Positions 1 through 9,960 of a stretch of 64,000 nt of DNA are shown in pieces. The position numbers and the translations under genes are program-made. Source of the stretch: Paenarthrobacter aurescens (GTDB taxonomy: Bacteria; Actinomycetota; Actinomycetes; Actinomycetales; Micrococcaceae); contig NZ_JAOEFX010000006.1 in the NCBI RefSeq assembly GCF_025421775.1, forward strand, positions 124,001-188,000. The letters run 5' to 3'. Every line of letters starts with the position of its first letter. Position 1 is the first letter of the stretch. The notes beneath the pieces are model-generated. The model was not told the origin of the DNA. It made no database searches and worked only from the letters and a program-made list of their open reading frames with translations.

Positions 1-16
1 GCATACGGGCGCCGCA

Positions 17-1390
17 GTGGCGCTCGGGCGCGCTCCCGTAGTTGTGGATTCCGTTCAGCCAGGCAGGGGTACAGCCAGCACCGTTTGTGGGGACCTGATC
101 GAGCAGTTGCGGGCCCTGGAGGAGATGAAGTCGGCGATCACCGCTTTGCAGGCGCGGGTTGCTGTGGCTTTTGATCTGGCTCAACGTCAGGAGCAGGCCG
201 AGGCAGGGGTCCCTTCCTCGGAGCGCGGCCAGGGCGTGGGAGCCCAAGTGGCGCTGGCAAGGAGGGAATCACCGAACCGTGGCTCCCGGTTGCTTGGTTT
301 GGCGAAGGCCCTCGTGATCGAGATGCCGCACACCTTGGCGGCGCTGCAGTCCGGGCAGCTGAATGAGTGGCGTGCCACGCTGCTGGTGAAAGAAACCGCA
401 TGCCTGTCTGTTGAGGACCGTGCCGCTGTCGACAAGGAGCTCGCCCCCGACACAGGGACCTTTGTCGGGAAGGGCGACAAAGCGATCGTGGCCGCGGCGA
501 AAGCTGCCGCATATCGGAGGGATCCCCGGTCAGTGGCCGGGCGTGCCAGCCGCGCTGCAACCGAGAGGACAGTGAGCCTGCGTCCGGCGCCGGACACCAT
601 GACCTACCTGACGGCCCTCCTTCCTGTTGCCCAGGGAGTGGCGGTCTATGCGGCGCTGACCCGGGCCGCTGATTCAGCCCGTTCCAGCGGCGATGGCCGG
701 AACCGCGGTCAAGCCATGGCCGATACCCTCGTCGAACGCATCACCGGTACCCCGGGCGGGATTTCCGGGATCAACCTGGACCTCGTTATGACGGACCGCA
801 CCCTGTTCCAAGGTGACAGTGAACCAGCCCGGCTCAAGGGCTATGGAATCGTCCCCGCTGAATGGGGAAGGGAACTGCTCGGATCGGGGCAAGTCGCAAC
901 CCTGGCGCAAGCCGCCACCTCAGGACAAACCGCAGCCCTGGGACAGCCAGGTGCGAACGCAGCTTCCGGAACAGGGCAAACCGGTCAAGATCATGCGGCA
1001 GTGCCGAAGACAGAGCTAACTGTTTGGCTTCGCCGGCTCTACACCGCGCCGGCCACGGGAGAACTCCTTGCCGCCGACTCCAAGGCCCGGGTCTTCGCTG
1101 GTGGGCTCCGGCGCTTCATCGAAACCCGCGACGACACCTGCCGGACCCCGTATTGCGACGCGCCCATCCGGCATATTGACCATGTGGTTCCGTGGCGTTC
1201 CGGAGGACAAACAAACCTCGCTAATGGCGCAGGACTATGCGAAGCATGTAACCACACGAAGGAAAACCCCGGGTGGGGCACCCGTGCTGTGCGTGCCGAC
1301 GTGCACACCTTGGAAATCCGCACGCCCACTGGGCATACTTACCAATCGAAAGCGCCAAGCCTGCCCGGGCATCAGCCTTCCAGAACGTAG
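17..1390 (+). CDS. DUF222 / HNH endonuclease-like protein (5' end possibly cut off)
   Basis: The N-terminal two thirds is the helical, Ala-rich DUF222 region seen in the large actinobacterial DUF222-HNH family. The C-terminus has an HNH nuclease motif: [19 protein letters not shown], then [13 protein letters not shown]. Both Cys pairs and the central HIDH are present, so the nuclease fold looks intact. This family occurs in many copies in Arthrobacter genomes and its function is unresolved; a mobile-element or DNA-repair role is only guessed. The first in-frame start is GTG at 17, but the frame is open to the window edge, so the true start may lie outside. A Gln/Ala/Gly-rich linker around residues 290-335 separates the two parts. 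Confidence 0.85.
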   Translation: MALGRAPVVVDSVQPGRGTASTVCGDLIEQLRALEEMKSAITALQARVAVAFDLAQRQEQAEAGVPSSERGQGVGAQVALARRESPNRGSRLLGLAKALVIEMPHTLAALQSGQLNEWRATLLVKETACLSVEDRAAVDKELAPDTGTFVGKGDKAIVAAAKAAAYRRDPRSVAGRASRAATERTVSLRPAPDTMTYLTALLPVAQGVAVYAALTRAADSARSSGDGRNRGQAMADTLVERITGTPGGISGINLDLVMTDRTLFQGDSEPARLKGYGIVPAEWGRELLGSGQVATLAQAATSGQTAALGQPGANAASGTGQTGQDHAAVPKTELTVWLRRLYTAPATGELLAADSKARVFAGGLRRFIETRDDTCRTPYCDAPIRHIDHVVPWRSGGQTNLANGAGLCEACNHTKENPGWGTRAVRADVHTLEIRTPTGHTYQSKAPSLPGHQPSRT

Positions 1391-1424
1391 AAACCCCGGA
1401 CACGTTGAAAGCCCGTTCAGCGCC

Positions 1425-1931
1425 TTAGTCTTCGAAGTCTCCGGCGTCCCTGCGGAAGGTGCCCAGGACGCGGATGAGGTGATCGACGTCGTCGGGCCCG
1501 AAACCTGACTTGCCGAAAACCTCGGTGTTGAGTGCCGCCGTCGCCTTCTTCGCGAGGGTGCGGCCCTCGGCTGTGAGCTCGATCAGGGTGGTGCGTCCGT
1601 CTGTTGGATGCGGGGAACGCGCCACCAGGGCGGCTTTTTCCAGGCGGTCGACGGCGTTGGTCACCGAGGTGGGATGCACCTGCAGGAGCGCGCTGGCTTT
1701 GTTCATGGGCAGCGCGCCGCTGCGGGCGAAACTCAGCAGCGCCAGCAGTTCGTAGCGTGCAAAGGTCAGCCCGAACGGTTTGAGCACCGTTTCGATGCGC
1801 GCCAGCAGGATCTGCTGGGTGCGCATAATCGCTGTAATGGCAGCCATGGGCGCGGCAACGTCGCCCCAGCCATGCCGTTCCCAGTTGCGCTGGGCGTCGG
1901 CGATGGGGTCGCGGGGGAGCGGGGTGCCCAT
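1425..1931 (-). CDS. MarR-family transcriptional regulator
   Basis: A 168-residue winged-helix protein. The MarR core is visible: an ARYELLALLSFARSGAL helix, a recognition region around SALLQVHPTSVTNAVDRLEKA, and a wing ending in DGRTTLIELTAEGR. The frame runs further upstream, but ATG 1931 is chosen because AGGAGG lies just before it and the protein then has normal MarR length. It sits 41 bp downstream of the AMP-dependent ligase on the same strand, so they probably share an operon. By analogy with FerC- or BadR-type MarR proteins it may sense the acyl-CoA product of that ligase; this is inference. Confidence 0.88.
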   Translation of the reverse strand: MGTPLPRDPIADAQRNWERHGWGDVAAPMAAITAIMRTQQILLARIETVLKPFGLTFARYELLALLSFARSGALPMNKASALLQVHPTSVTNAVDRLEKAALVARSPHPTDGRTTLIELTAEGRTLAKKATAALNTEVFGKSGFGPDDVDHLIRVLGTFRRDAGDFED

Positions 1932-1972
1932 GGGCCTCCTTCGTTTGCTTGGTTGGTCGAGTGTTCGGTTGG

Positions 1973-3691
1973 CTAGTCTTTCAGATTCGGGAACTCTTCC
2001 TCGGAGTATTCCACGCCCAAACCTGAGGGCAACGGACCGTCGCCGTGCCGGGCGACTTCCGTGCCGCGCAGTTCCACGCGACGGATCTTGCCGGAAATAG
2101 TCTTGGGCAACTCGCCGAATTCCAGCCGCCGGATGCGCTTGAACGGTGCCAGATGCTCGCGGCAATACTTGAGAATGTCCTCGGCCACAGCGGGCCCGGC
2201 TTCATAGCCGGCAGCCAGCACCACAAACGCCTTGGGCACCGACAGCTTCACGGCATCAGGCGAAGGTACGACGGCGGCCTCCGCCACTGCGGGGTGTTCG
2301 ATCAGGACGCTTTCAAGTTCGAAAGGCGACAAACGGTAGTCGGAGGACTTGAAAACGTCGTCGTCCCGGCCGACGTATGTGATGACGCCGTCGGCGTCCC
2401 GGCTGGCCATGTCGCCCGTGTGATAGTAGCCGTCGCGGAAGGCGTCGGCGGTCTTCGCTTCATCGCCGAAGTAGCCCTTCATGAGCCCCACGGGCCGGGG
2501 GTCCAAGCGCAAGCAGAGTTCGCCGTCGTCGGCTTCCTGCCCGGTGACCGGGTCCACCAGGACGACGTCGTACCCGGGCAGCGGCCGTCCCATGGAGCCG
2601 ATCTTCACCGCCTGCGCGGGAGTATTGGCTATCTGGACAGTGGATTCGGTCTGGCCGAAGCCGTCGCGGATAGTGACGCCCCAGGCTTCCTCTACTTGCC
2701 CAATGACTTCCGCATTGAGTGGTTCGCCGGCTGAGACGACCTTCAGGGGAGGGGTAGTGAGCTGCGTGAGGTCGGCCTGGATGAGCATGCGCCACACGGT
2801 GGGCGGGGCGCAGAAACTGGTGACGCCTTCGCGGCCCATCTGGTCCATGAGGGCGGCGGCGTCGAAGCGTTCGTAGTTGTAAATGAAGACGCAGGCCTCC
2901 GCGATCCACGGGGTGAAGACGTTGGACCAGGCGTGCTTGGCCCAACCAGGCGAGGCGACGTTCAGGTGTACGTCGCCGGGTTCAAGGCCGATCCAGTACA
3001 TGGTGGACAGGTGGCCCACAGGATACGAGCTGTGGGTATGCTCCACCAGCTTGGCCCGTGACGTCGTGCCGGAGGTGAAGTAGAGCAGCAGTGTCTCATC
3101 TGCCTTGGTGACGGCGTCGGGCCTGAAGTCCGTGCCGGCGTCGTACGAATCTGCGTACTGTTTGGCGTCGGCGATGGTGGGTTCCGCGCCGATCTCGATC
3201 AGGGTGTAATCGCCTTCCACTGCGGCGAACTTGCTGATGTTGGCACTTCCGACGGCCACCCAGCTGGCCCCACCGCGCTCAACGCGGTCCTGGAGATCGC
3301 GGGCACCCATGAGGGTGGTGGTGGGGATCATGACGATGCCCAGTTTGATGCCGGCCAGCATGAGTTCCCAGAGTTCAACCTGGTTGCCGAGCATGATAAT
3401 CATGTGGTCGCCGCGCTGGACGCCCTGGCTTCGGAGCCAGTTGGCTACCTGGGATGACCTTTGCGAGAGGTCCTTGAACGAGCGGCGCGTGGAGCTGCCG
3501 TCCTGTTCCACAATGACCAGGGCGGGCCTGCTGCCTCTGGCCTCGTCTGCGGCGATCTGGTCGAACCAATCGAGTGCGAAGTTGAACTCCTCGAAACGGG
3601 GCCACTGGAACTCGTTGTGTGCTTCCTTGTAGTCTTCGCGCAGTTCCAGCAGCCGGTCGCGGGCCGCACGGAAGTCTTCTGTGACTGTCAT
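1973..3691 (-). CDS. AMP-dependent acyl-CoA synthetase / benzoate-CoA-ligase-like
   Basis: A 572-residue ANL-superfamily adenylating enzyme that should activate a carboxylic acid to its CoA thioester via an acyl-AMP. Visible motifs are the phosphate loop LLYFTSGTTSRAKLVEHTH, the adenine/hinge segment YYHTGDMASRDADG and GRDDDVFKSSDYRLSPFELE, and the C-terminal catalytic lysine in PKTISGKIRR. The start is ATG 3691, with AAAGGCGG upstream, rather than the ATG at 3724. It is divergent from an acyl-CoA dehydrogenase and upstream of a MarR gene, a typical acid-degradation locus. The SYPVGHLSTMYWIGL region resembles medium-chain and aryl acyl-CoA ligases, but the substrate cannot be read from the sequence. 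Confidence 0.9.
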   Translation of the reverse strand: MTVTEDFRAARDRLLELREDYKEAHNEFQWPRFEEFNFALDWFDQIAADEARGSRPALVIVEQDGSSTRRSFKDLSQRSSQVANWLRSQGVQRGDHMIIMLGNQVELWELMLAGIKLGIVMIPTTTLMGARDLQDRVERGGASWVAVGSANISKFAAVEGDYTLIEIGAEPTIADAKQYADSYDAGTDFRPDAVTKADETLLLYFTSGTTSRAKLVEHTHSSYPVGHLSTMYWIGLEPGDVHLNVASPGWAKHAWSNVFTPWIAEACVFIYNYERFDAAALMDQMGREGVTSFCAPPTVWRMLIQADLTQLTTPPLKVVSAGEPLNAEVIGQVEEAWGVTIRDGFGQTESTVQIANTPAQAVKIGSMGRPLPGYDVVLVDPVTGQEADDGELCLRLDPRPVGLMKGYFGDEAKTADAFRDGYYHTGDMASRDADGVITYVGRDDDVFKSSDYRLSPFELESVLIEHPAVAEAAVVPSPDAVKLSVPKAFVVLAAGYEAGPAVAEDILKYCREHLAPFKRIRRLEFGELPKTISGKIRRVELRGTEVARHGDGPLPSGLGVEYSEEEFPNLKD

Positions 3692-3747
3692 AGTCCGCCT
3701 TTCGCTTTCGGGTTGCCTTGGCATCGTTGCCCAAAGCAGCCCGCCTA

Positions 3748-3761
3748 GTGATCCACATCAC
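3748..3761. promoter_or_regulatory. Candidate CRP/GlxR-type operator in the divergent promoter
   Basis: GTGATCCACATCAC has the form GTGA-N6-TCAC, the core of the CRP/GlxR consensus TGTGA-N6-TCACA. It lies in the 135-bp gap between the divergent ligase and acyl-CoA dehydrogenase genes. A plausible rightward -10 (TATACT, 3769-3774) follows. Regulation by a cAMP-receptor-type protein is inferred from the motif only. Confidence 0.45.
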
Positions 3762-3826
3762 CTTGCAATATACTAGGACATCCAAGGGTTTGGAAGAGCC
3801 CGTGCGGGACATGACGAAGGGGTCTA

Positions 3827-5044
3827 ATGCTCGACGAGAAAGCTGCCGGCACCGTCACCAGTGGTGCGGCAACAGAACACGTCCTCCCTCCTTACCCGGA
3901 GGCGGACCTGATGCACGTGATCGACCTGCTCCCGGCCGGAGAGCGCTTGCGATATCTGGAGATCAGGGAGTTCCTGCAGACCCGGATCCGGGCCGCAAGC
4001 ATCGACTACTGGAACCGCGAGGAGTTCCCGTTCGGGCTGCTTGCCGACATGGCCAAATTCGGGCTCGGCGGACTGCAAACAGACGGCTCCAGCAAGCTGT
4101 TCAAGGGCCTCATGTACACCGAAATCGCCCGGGCTGACGTGTCACTCTCGGCTTTGGTGGGCATCCATAACGAGCTCATTGTGGGCATGATCAACGAGCT
4201 CGGCTCCGACGAGCAGAAGCGCACGTGGCTGCCCGGGCTGGAAGCTTTCACCCAGCTTGGCGCCTTCGCCCTCACCGAACCGGACCACGGCTCGGACATC
4301 GCCGGAGGACTCTCGACGACGGCGCGGCGCGACGGCGGCGAATGGGTCATCAGCGGTGCCAAGCGCTGGATTGGGGCCGGCACGATTGCCGACTTCGCGT
4401 TGGTCTGGGCGCGTGACGAATCCGACGGGCAGATCAAGGGCTTCATCGTGGAGGCGGACCGCCCCGGATATTCGGCTACCAAGATTTCCAACAAGATCGG
4501 ACTCCGCATCATGCAGAATGCGGACATCGTCCTGGACGAGGTCCGCATTCCGCTGGAGAACCTGCTGCCGGGTGCCACCGAGTTCTCGCGGGCGAATGAT
4601 CTTTTGCGCGATTCCCGGGCCTGGGTTGGGTGGCAGGCTGCGGGTATCCAATTGGCTGCCTTTGATATCGCCCGGTCCTACGCCTTGGAGCGTCATCAAT
4701 TCGGCAAGGAGCTGGCTCGCTTCCAGCTGGTCCAGCAGCAGCTCGCCGACATTCTGGGTAATGCCAACGCATCGCTGTCCATGATGGTGGAACTCGCGCG
4801 GATCCAGCAGGCCGGGAAGCTCGAAATGGTGCAGGCTGCCATGTGCAAGGCCACCACCACCCGGCTGGCGCGCTCATCCGTGGCGATGGGACGCTCCCTC
4901 CTGGGCGGGAACGGGATCACCACGGATTACGAGATGGGCAAGCTCTTCGGCGACGCCGAGATCCTCTACACCTACGAGGGCAGCTACGAGATCAATTCCA
5001 TGATCGTGGCCCGGGCGGTAACGGGTAAATCTGCGTTTGTCTGA
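3827..5044 (+). CDS. Acyl-CoA dehydrogenase (glutaryl-CoA dehydrogenase-like)
   Basis: A 405-residue FAD enzyme expected to perform alpha,beta-dehydrogenation of an acyl-CoA. Family signatures are the FAD/substrate segment FALTEPDHGSDIAGG, the Arg-rich GWQAAGIQLAAFDIARSYALERHQFGK helix region, and the C-terminal GGNGITTDYEMGKLFGD plus TYEGSYEINSMIVARAVTG. The catalytic base is probably Glu384, in the position used by glutaryl-CoA dehydrogenases. ATG 3827 follows AAGGGG. It is transcribed divergently from the acyl-CoA synthetase, so the two probably catalyse consecutive steps of one acid's degradation. Confidence 0.9.
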   Translation: MLDEKAAGTVTSGAATEHVLPPYPEADLMHVIDLLPAGERLRYLEIREFLQTRIRAASIDYWNREEFPFGLLADMAKFGLGGLQTDGSSKLFKGLMYTEIARADVSLSALVGIHNELIVGMINELGSDEQKRTWLPGLEAFTQLGAFALTEPDHGSDIAGGLSTTARRDGGEWVISGAKRWIGAGTIADFALVWARDESDGQIKGFIVEADRPGYSATKISNKIGLRIMQNADIVLDEVRIPLENLLPGATEFSRANDLLRDSRAWVGWQAAGIQLAAFDIARSYALERHQFGKELARFQLVQQQLADILGNANASLSMMVELARIQQAGKLEMVQAAMCKATTTRLARSSVAMGRSLLGGNGITTDYEMGKLFGDAEILYTYEGSYEINSMIVARAVTGKSAFV

Positions 5045-5061
5045 GACCGCCCGGGCGTGGG

Positions 5062-6651
5062 TCACGATTTCTGAGCTACCACCAAGGCCGGGTCCGGCTC
5101 CGGATCCGAAGGCGCAGCGACGGCTGCGTGTTCGGCCAGGACTCCGGTCTTGTGCCTGATGCGCAGGCGGTAAAGCAGCGTGCCGCCGATGATGACTGTG
5201 CCAACAAAGATCACACCGCCCCATTGCAGGTACCACTCGAACGGCGGCACCGAGTTGTAAATCTCCGGCCGCGGCCACACCAGGTTCAGTGTCATGGCAC
5301 CGCCCCACAGCACGGCCAGGATGTTCACGGGCAGCCCCCATTTGCCGAGGCTGAATCCCGGTTCTGATCCGTCGTCCTTAAGGGGCCATTTCTTCAGGAA
5401 ACGGCGCCGCAGCATGGGCACCGTCACCAGCAGGTAGGACAGGTAGATCAGGACGATGCTGATGCTGGAGAGAATGGTGAAGATGGCTGGCTGGGAGATA
5501 TTGACGATCAACGGAATAACGGCCACTACACCGATGACGATGGCAGCGACGGTGGGAGTCTTACGCGTGGGATGCACCTTGCTGAGCTGACGGCTGAAGG
5601 GAAGGTTGTTGTCCCTGGCCATGGCGAACATCATCCGGATGGCTGCTGCATGGACGGCCAGTGTGCAGACCACCACGGCCACCACGATGCACGCCAGGAA
5701 GGCCTTGCCGAAAGGTCCGCCCAGCACCGACAACACGATGTACTGCAGGCCGCCGTCGGCGGCTCCCAGCTTGGGGTCGGAGAGATCCGGCGCGGCCAGG
5801 ATTCCGCCCAGGAGGAGCAGGCCTCCCAAGAGGAAGGATGCCGTAACGGCACGCAGGATCGCCCTGGGCGCAGTCTTCTTGGGGTCTTTGGTTTCTTCGC
5901 CCAAGGAGCTGGCGGTGTCGAAGCCGTACATGACGTACCCCGAAGCCATGGCAGCAATGAGGAACACTCCGAAGAAGCCCAGGGGATGCTCTTCACCGAA
6001 TCCGGCAGTATCCAGGAGGACTTCCGGCCCCCGCACGGAGTGCCAGATAAGCGCCGCAATGAGCAGGACGGCCGCAACCAGTTCCACGAACACGCCCACG
6101 CTGTTGATCATGGTCATGAGTTTCACGCCGAACGCGTTAATGAGGGTGGAAATGCCGATCATGATGCTGGCCAGGACAACCCCGTTGACCGCAAAGTCAT
6201 AGGGCCCCGTTCCATCACCCACCAGTTGGAAGCCGCTCCAGATCTGGGGCAACGTGATTTGGAGGGCCAAGGCAACCGAACCCAGGGCCATGATCGAGGA
6301 GAGCAACAGCAACCAGCCCGCCAACCAGGCCCACGTTCCAGTCGAGAGACGCTTGGCCCAGTTGTAGACCGATCCGGCCACCGGGTAGCGTCCGGCCAAT
6401 TCTGCAAAGCACAGGGCGACCATCAGCTGGCCGACGAAGACGATGGGCCACGACCAGGCGTAGGCGGGTCCCGCCGTCGAAAATCCGAAGTAAAACAGTT
6501 GAAAAACGCCGGTGAGAATGGAGATGTAACTGACGCCGGCGGCGAAGCTGGCGAACTTACCGATGCTGCGGTCCAGGGTTTGGGCATAGCCAAACTCGTC
6601 CATGCCGCTTGCATCGCTCTTGCAGGGTCCTAATTTGCTGGGTTCTGACAT
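5062..6651 (-). CDS. APC-superfamily permease of the choline operon
   Basis: A 529-residue integral membrane protein with about 12 hydrophobic segments. The N-terminal APC signature (FASFAAGVSYISILTGVFQ and AELAGRYPVAGSVYNWAKRL) places it with amino-acid/GABA/choline-type permeases. ATG 6651 has AGGAG upstream. It lies 144 bp downstream of choline oxidase on the same strand, so import of choline or a related quaternary amine is the most economical guess. Family membership alone would also allow an amino acid or GABA. Confidence 0.85.
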   Translation of the reverse strand: MSEPSKLGPCKSDASGMDEFGYAQTLDRSIGKFASFAAGVSYISILTGVFQLFYFGFSTAGPAYAWSWPIVFVGQLMVALCFAELAGRYPVAGSVYNWAKRLSTGTWAWLAGWLLLLSSIMALGSVALALQITLPQIWSGFQLVGDGTGPYDFAVNGVVLASIMIGISTLINAFGVKLMTMINSVGVFVELVAAVLLIAALIWHSVRGPEVLLDTAGFGEEHPLGFFGVFLIAAMASGYVMYGFDTASSLGEETKDPKKTAPRAILRAVTASFLLGGLLLLGGILAAPDLSDPKLGAADGGLQYIVLSVLGGPFGKAFLACIVVAVVVCTLAVHAAAIRMMFAMARDNNLPFSRQLSKVHPTRKTPTVAAIVIGVVAVIPLIVNISQPAIFTILSSISIVLIYLSYLLVTVPMLRRRFLKKWPLKDDGSEPGFSLGKWGLPVNILAVLWGGAMTLNLVWPRPEIYNSVPPFEWYLQWGGVIFVGTVIIGGTLLYRLRIRHKTGVLAEHAAVAAPSDPEPDPALVVAQKS

Positions 6652-6795
6652 GCGAACTCCTAGTTCAGACGTGCACGAATGGTGATTACCTGCGGCCGCC
6701 GTTGGTCGCAGTCGAAATCAAAGGCCGGGCACCACGCTGTGCCTCCGGCTGTTCCCCCATTGTTTGTTGCGTGGGTCTAAAAGCAGGGTGCCTGT

Positions 6796-8448
6796 TCAGG
6801 CGACAGACAAGCTGAAGCCGGCTTCCGCCGTCGTGGTTTCCTCCGTCCGGCTGTTGTTGAAATCGGCCTTGATGAGATCGGCGCAGCGTTCGCCGATCAT
6901 CATCACGGTGATATTCGGGTTGACGGTGACGTGTTCCGGCATGACGGAGGCGTCCGCCACGCGCAATCCGGTAACGCCCTTGACCCGCAGTTCGGGATCC
7001 AAGGGTGACATGTGGTCGTCCACCGATCCCATGCGGACAGTGCCGACGGGGTGGTACACGGTGTTGTGCGTTTTGCGGATGTAGTCCTGCAGTTCCTCAT
7101 CGGTCTGCGCTTCGATGCCAGGGGAGAGCTCCCGACCGGTCCATTCAGCCATTGCCGGCTGTGTGGCGATTTCGCGGGCCTTGCGGATACCGGCCACCAT
7201 GACTCGCATGTCGTGGCCGTCCGGATCGGTGAAGTAGCGGGGGTCCACCATGGGCTTGTCCCGGAAGTCACGGCTGCGCAGCCTGACCGTCCCGCGGGAA
7301 CGCGCGTGGGTGACGTTCGGAGTCAGGCTGAAGCCGTTCTCCGTGGTGGGGTAGCCGTAGCGCAGGGTGTTCATGTCGAACGGGACGGAGCCGTAGTGCA
7401 TCATCAGGTCCGGGCGGTCCAGGCCCTCTTCGGTGGGAGTGAAGATGCCGATCTCCCACCACTGGGTGGAGGACTGCACCATGGGCTGCTTGGCCTCGAA
7501 CTGCACCACGCCCTCCGGGTGGTCCTGCAGGTGCTCGCCGACGCCCGGGGAATCCACCAGGACCTCGATGCCATGCGTGGCCAGGTGTTCGGCCGGGCCT
7601 ATGCCGGAAAGCATGAGCAGCTTGGGGGAGTCGATGGCGCCGGTGGACAGGATGACCTCGCGTTGCGCGTTCAGCCTGTGCGTGCGGCCGAAGGCCGAGT
7701 CCACGACGTCGACGCCGGTGCAGCGCTTGTCCGCGTCGAACACCAGTTGGCGGGCACGCAAGCCGGTCAGCAACGTGAAGTTCTCCCGATCCATAATGGG
7801 ATGGATGTAGGACACCGAGCTTGAAGAACGCGTCCCGTCAGAGCGGCGGTTGATCTGGAAGAAATTGGCACCGTTGATCACTGTGGTGCCGTCATTGAAC
7901 TTCGCACGGGGGATGCCGGTCTGCTCACAGGCATTAAGGAGCGCGACGCCGGCGGGATCGTTCGGAGGAACGTTCATCAGGTGCACCGGGCCGTCGTGGC
8001 CGTGGTGTGGAGCGTCCGGTCCGGCGTCCTCGTTGCTTTCCAGGCGCTGGTACAAGGGCCAGGCGGCAGCAGCGTTCCAGCCCGTGGCGCCGTATTTCGA
8101 TTCCCACTCATCCAGGTCTTCGCGGGGAGCCCAGAAAGCGATGCAGGAGTTGTGGCTGGAGCAGCCGCCCATGACCTTCGCGCGGGCGTGGCGCATGAAA
8201 GAGTTGCCGTTTTCCTGGGGTTCCACCGGGTAATCCCAGTCGTAGCCGGATTCCAGCAACTCCATCCAGCGATCCAGTTGCAGGATCTCCGGCAGGTTCC
8301 GGTCATCCGGACCGGCTTCCACCAGGGCCACGGTGACGGCAGGGTCCTCGCTCAGCCGGGCGGCCACGGCAGCTCCGGCGGATCCTCCGCCAATGACGAC
8401 GTAATCGAACCCGCGCTCGCTGAGGTTCTCAATGGTGTCAACGTGCAT
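6796..8448 (-). CDS. codA: Choline oxidase
   Basis: A 550-residue FAD-dependent GMC oxidoreductase that oxidises choline to betaine aldehyde and on to glycine betaine, with O2 as acceptor. From memory it matches the characterised Arthrobacter globiformis enzyme along essentially its whole length. Visible are the Rossmann motif GGGSAGAAVAARL, the FAD-linking His99 in KVMGGCSSHN, and the catalytic His and Asn in NTVYHPVG and EHVTVNPN near the C-terminus. It directly abuts betB; the SD (AAGGAG) lies inside the end of betB, so translation is probably coupled. It supplies the osmoprotectant glycine betaine. Confidence 0.97.
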   Translation of the reverse strand: MHVDTIENLSERGFDYVVIGGGSAGAAVAARLSEDPAVTVALVEAGPDDRNLPEILQLDRWMELLESGYDWDYPVEPQENGNSFMRHARAKVMGGCSSHNSCIAFWAPREDLDEWESKYGATGWNAAAAWPLYQRLESNEDAGPDAPHHGHDGPVHLMNVPPNDPAGVALLNACEQTGIPRAKFNDGTTVINGANFFQINRRSDGTRSSSSVSYIHPIMDRENFTLLTGLRARQLVFDADKRCTGVDVVDSAFGRTHRLNAQREVILSTGAIDSPKLLMLSGIGPAEHLATHGIEVLVDSPGVGEHLQDHPEGVVQFEAKQPMVQSSTQWWEIGIFTPTEEGLDRPDLMMHYGSVPFDMNTLRYGYPTTENGFSLTPNVTHARSRGTVRLRSRDFRDKPMVDPRYFTDPDGHDMRVMVAGIRKAREIATQPAMAEWTGRELSPGIEAQTDEELQDYIRKTHNTVYHPVGTVRMGSVDDHMSPLDPELRVKGVTGLRVADASVMPEHVTVNPNITVMMIGERCADLIKADFNNSRTEETTTAEAGFSLSVA

Positions 8449-9960
8449 CTATTTCTCCTTGCCGTGGTCTGCGAACCAGCCGGTCACCTGGGGGCTGGTG
8501 TTCTGGTAGATGTGCTTGGCTTCCTGGTACTCGCCCAGCCCGGTGGGGCCGAGTTCGCGGCCGACGCCGGACTGGCCGAAGCCGCCCCACTCGGCCTGCG
8601 GAAGGTAGGGGTGGTAGTCGTTGATCCAGACCGTGCCGTGCCGTAAAAGGCCAGCGACGCGCTGGGCCTTGCCGGCATCCTGGGTCCAGACGGCTCCGGC
8701 CAGTCCGTAGATGGTGTCGTTGGCGGTGGCCACAGCTTCGTCCTCGGTGCGGAAGGTTTCCACTGTTACTACCGGGCCAAAGGCTTCGTCGATCACTACG
8801 GACATTCCCCTGGTCACGCGGTCCAGGATGGTCGGCTGGTAGTAGAAACCGGCGTCGAACTTTTCGCCTTCAGGGGCCGCGCCGCCGCACCGCAGCCGCG
8901 CGCCTTCGGCAACACCGCGCTGGACGTAGGCGTCCACCTTCTCCCGGTGGGCCGCGGAAATCAGGGGTCCGGTTTCGGCGGACTCATCGAACGGGCCGCC
9001 GAGACGGATGTTCTTGGCCTTACGGACCAGTTCCTCGACGAAACGCTCCGCGATGGATTCCTCCACCACCAGCCGAGCTCCGGCGGAGCAGACCTGCCCT
9101 GAGTGCACAAAGGCGCCGTTCAGCGCATTGTCGACGGCGGCGTCGAAGTCAGCGTCAGCGAACACCACGTTGGGGTTCTTGCCGCCGAGCTCCAGCGCGA
9201 CCTTCTTGACGGTGCCGGCTGCGGCGGCGGCAATGCGCTTGCCGGTTTCCAAGCCGCCGGTGAAGGAAACCAAGTCAATGTCGGGGTGTTCCGAAAGCGG
9301 TGCGCCCGCTTGCGCGCCGGGGCCGGTCACCAGGTTGGCGACGCCGTCCGGCAGGCCCAGATCCTGCAGCAACTGCATGGCAAGGATTGCGGTGGAGGGG
9401 GTCAGCTCGGCGGGCTTCAGGACGAGAGTACAGCCGGCGGCCAGCGCGGGAGCGATCTTCCACGCAGCTTGCAGCAGCGGGTAGTTCCACGGCGTGATCA
9501 GGCCGCAGACTCCCACGGGCTCGTAGACGATTTTGCTCACGACGGCGGGATCCCCGGCATCCACTACACGGCCCGCCGACTGCCCGGCGAGGCGTCCGAA
9601 ATATTCGAAGCAAGCGGCGATGTCATCGATGTCGATGCGGCTTTCGATGATCCGCTTGCCGGTGTCCAGTGATTCGGCGCGGGCGAACTTCTCCCGGCGT
9701 TCGCGCAGTTCCGCGGCGACCTTGAGTAGGAAAGCGCCGCGCTCCGGAGCGGGGACGTTTGCCCAAACGCCGGAATCGAAGGCCTTGCGGGCTGCGGAAA
9801 TGGCGCGCTCTGCGTCTTCGCGGCCGGCTTCGGACACCGTGGCGACCAGCTCGCCGTCGGCCGGGTTGCGGATCTGCCGCACGGCGCCCGACGCGGCCGA
9901 CTCCCACGAGCCGTTGATGAAAAGTGTGGAGGCGGAATCGGAAAATGTGGCTTGGGTCAT
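8449..9960 (-). CDS. betB: Betaine-aldehyde dehydrogenase
   Basis: A 503-residue NAD(P)-dependent aldehyde dehydrogenase. Motifs include ITPWNYPLLQAAWKIAPALAAG (cofactor site), SFTGGLETGKRI, the general base in ALELGGKNP, and the catalytic Cys in SGQVCSAG near residue 290. It is the first gene of betB-codA-permease and completes oxidation of choline to glycine betaine. ATG 9960 has no Shine-Dalgarno; a TAGCCT box ends 7 nt upstream, suggesting a leaderless transcript. An ATG at 9996 in the same frame is rejected because it lies inside the operator. Confidence 0.93.
   Translation of the reverse strand: MTQATFSDSASTLFINGSWESAASGAVRQIRNPADGELVATVSEAGREDAERAISAARKAFDSGVWANVPAPERGAFLLKVAAELRERREKFARAESLDTGKRIIESRIDIDDIAACFEYFGRLAGQSAGRVVDAGDPAVVSKIVYEPVGVCGLITPWNYPLLQAAWKIAPALAAGCTLVLKPAELTPSTAILAMQLLQDLGLPDGVANLVTGPGAQAGAPLSEHPDIDLVSFTGGLETGKRIAAAAAGTVKKVALELGGKNPNVVFADADFDAAVDNALNGAFVHSGQVCSAGARLVVEESIAERFVEELVRKAKNIRLGGPFDESAETGPLISAAHREKVDAYVQRGVAEGARLRCGGAAPEGEKFDAGFYYQPTILDRVTRGMSVVIDEAFGPVVTVETFRTEDEAVATANDTIYGLAGAVWTQDAGKAQRVAGLLRHGTVWINDYHPYLPQAEWGGFGQSGVGRELGPTGLGEYQEAKHIYQNTSPQVTGWFADHGKEK

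Noticed and set aside
1932..2165. 78-residue N-terminal extension of the MarR gene
   Set aside because: It overlaps the 3' end of the ligase gene and is Arg-rich; ATG 1931 has a strong AGGAGG and gives the usual MarR size.
3761..3785. MarR palindrome CTTG...CAAG upstream of the acyl-CoA dehydrogenase
   Set aside because: Only the four outer bases on each side are symmetric; the interior does not match, so it is not a convincing operator.
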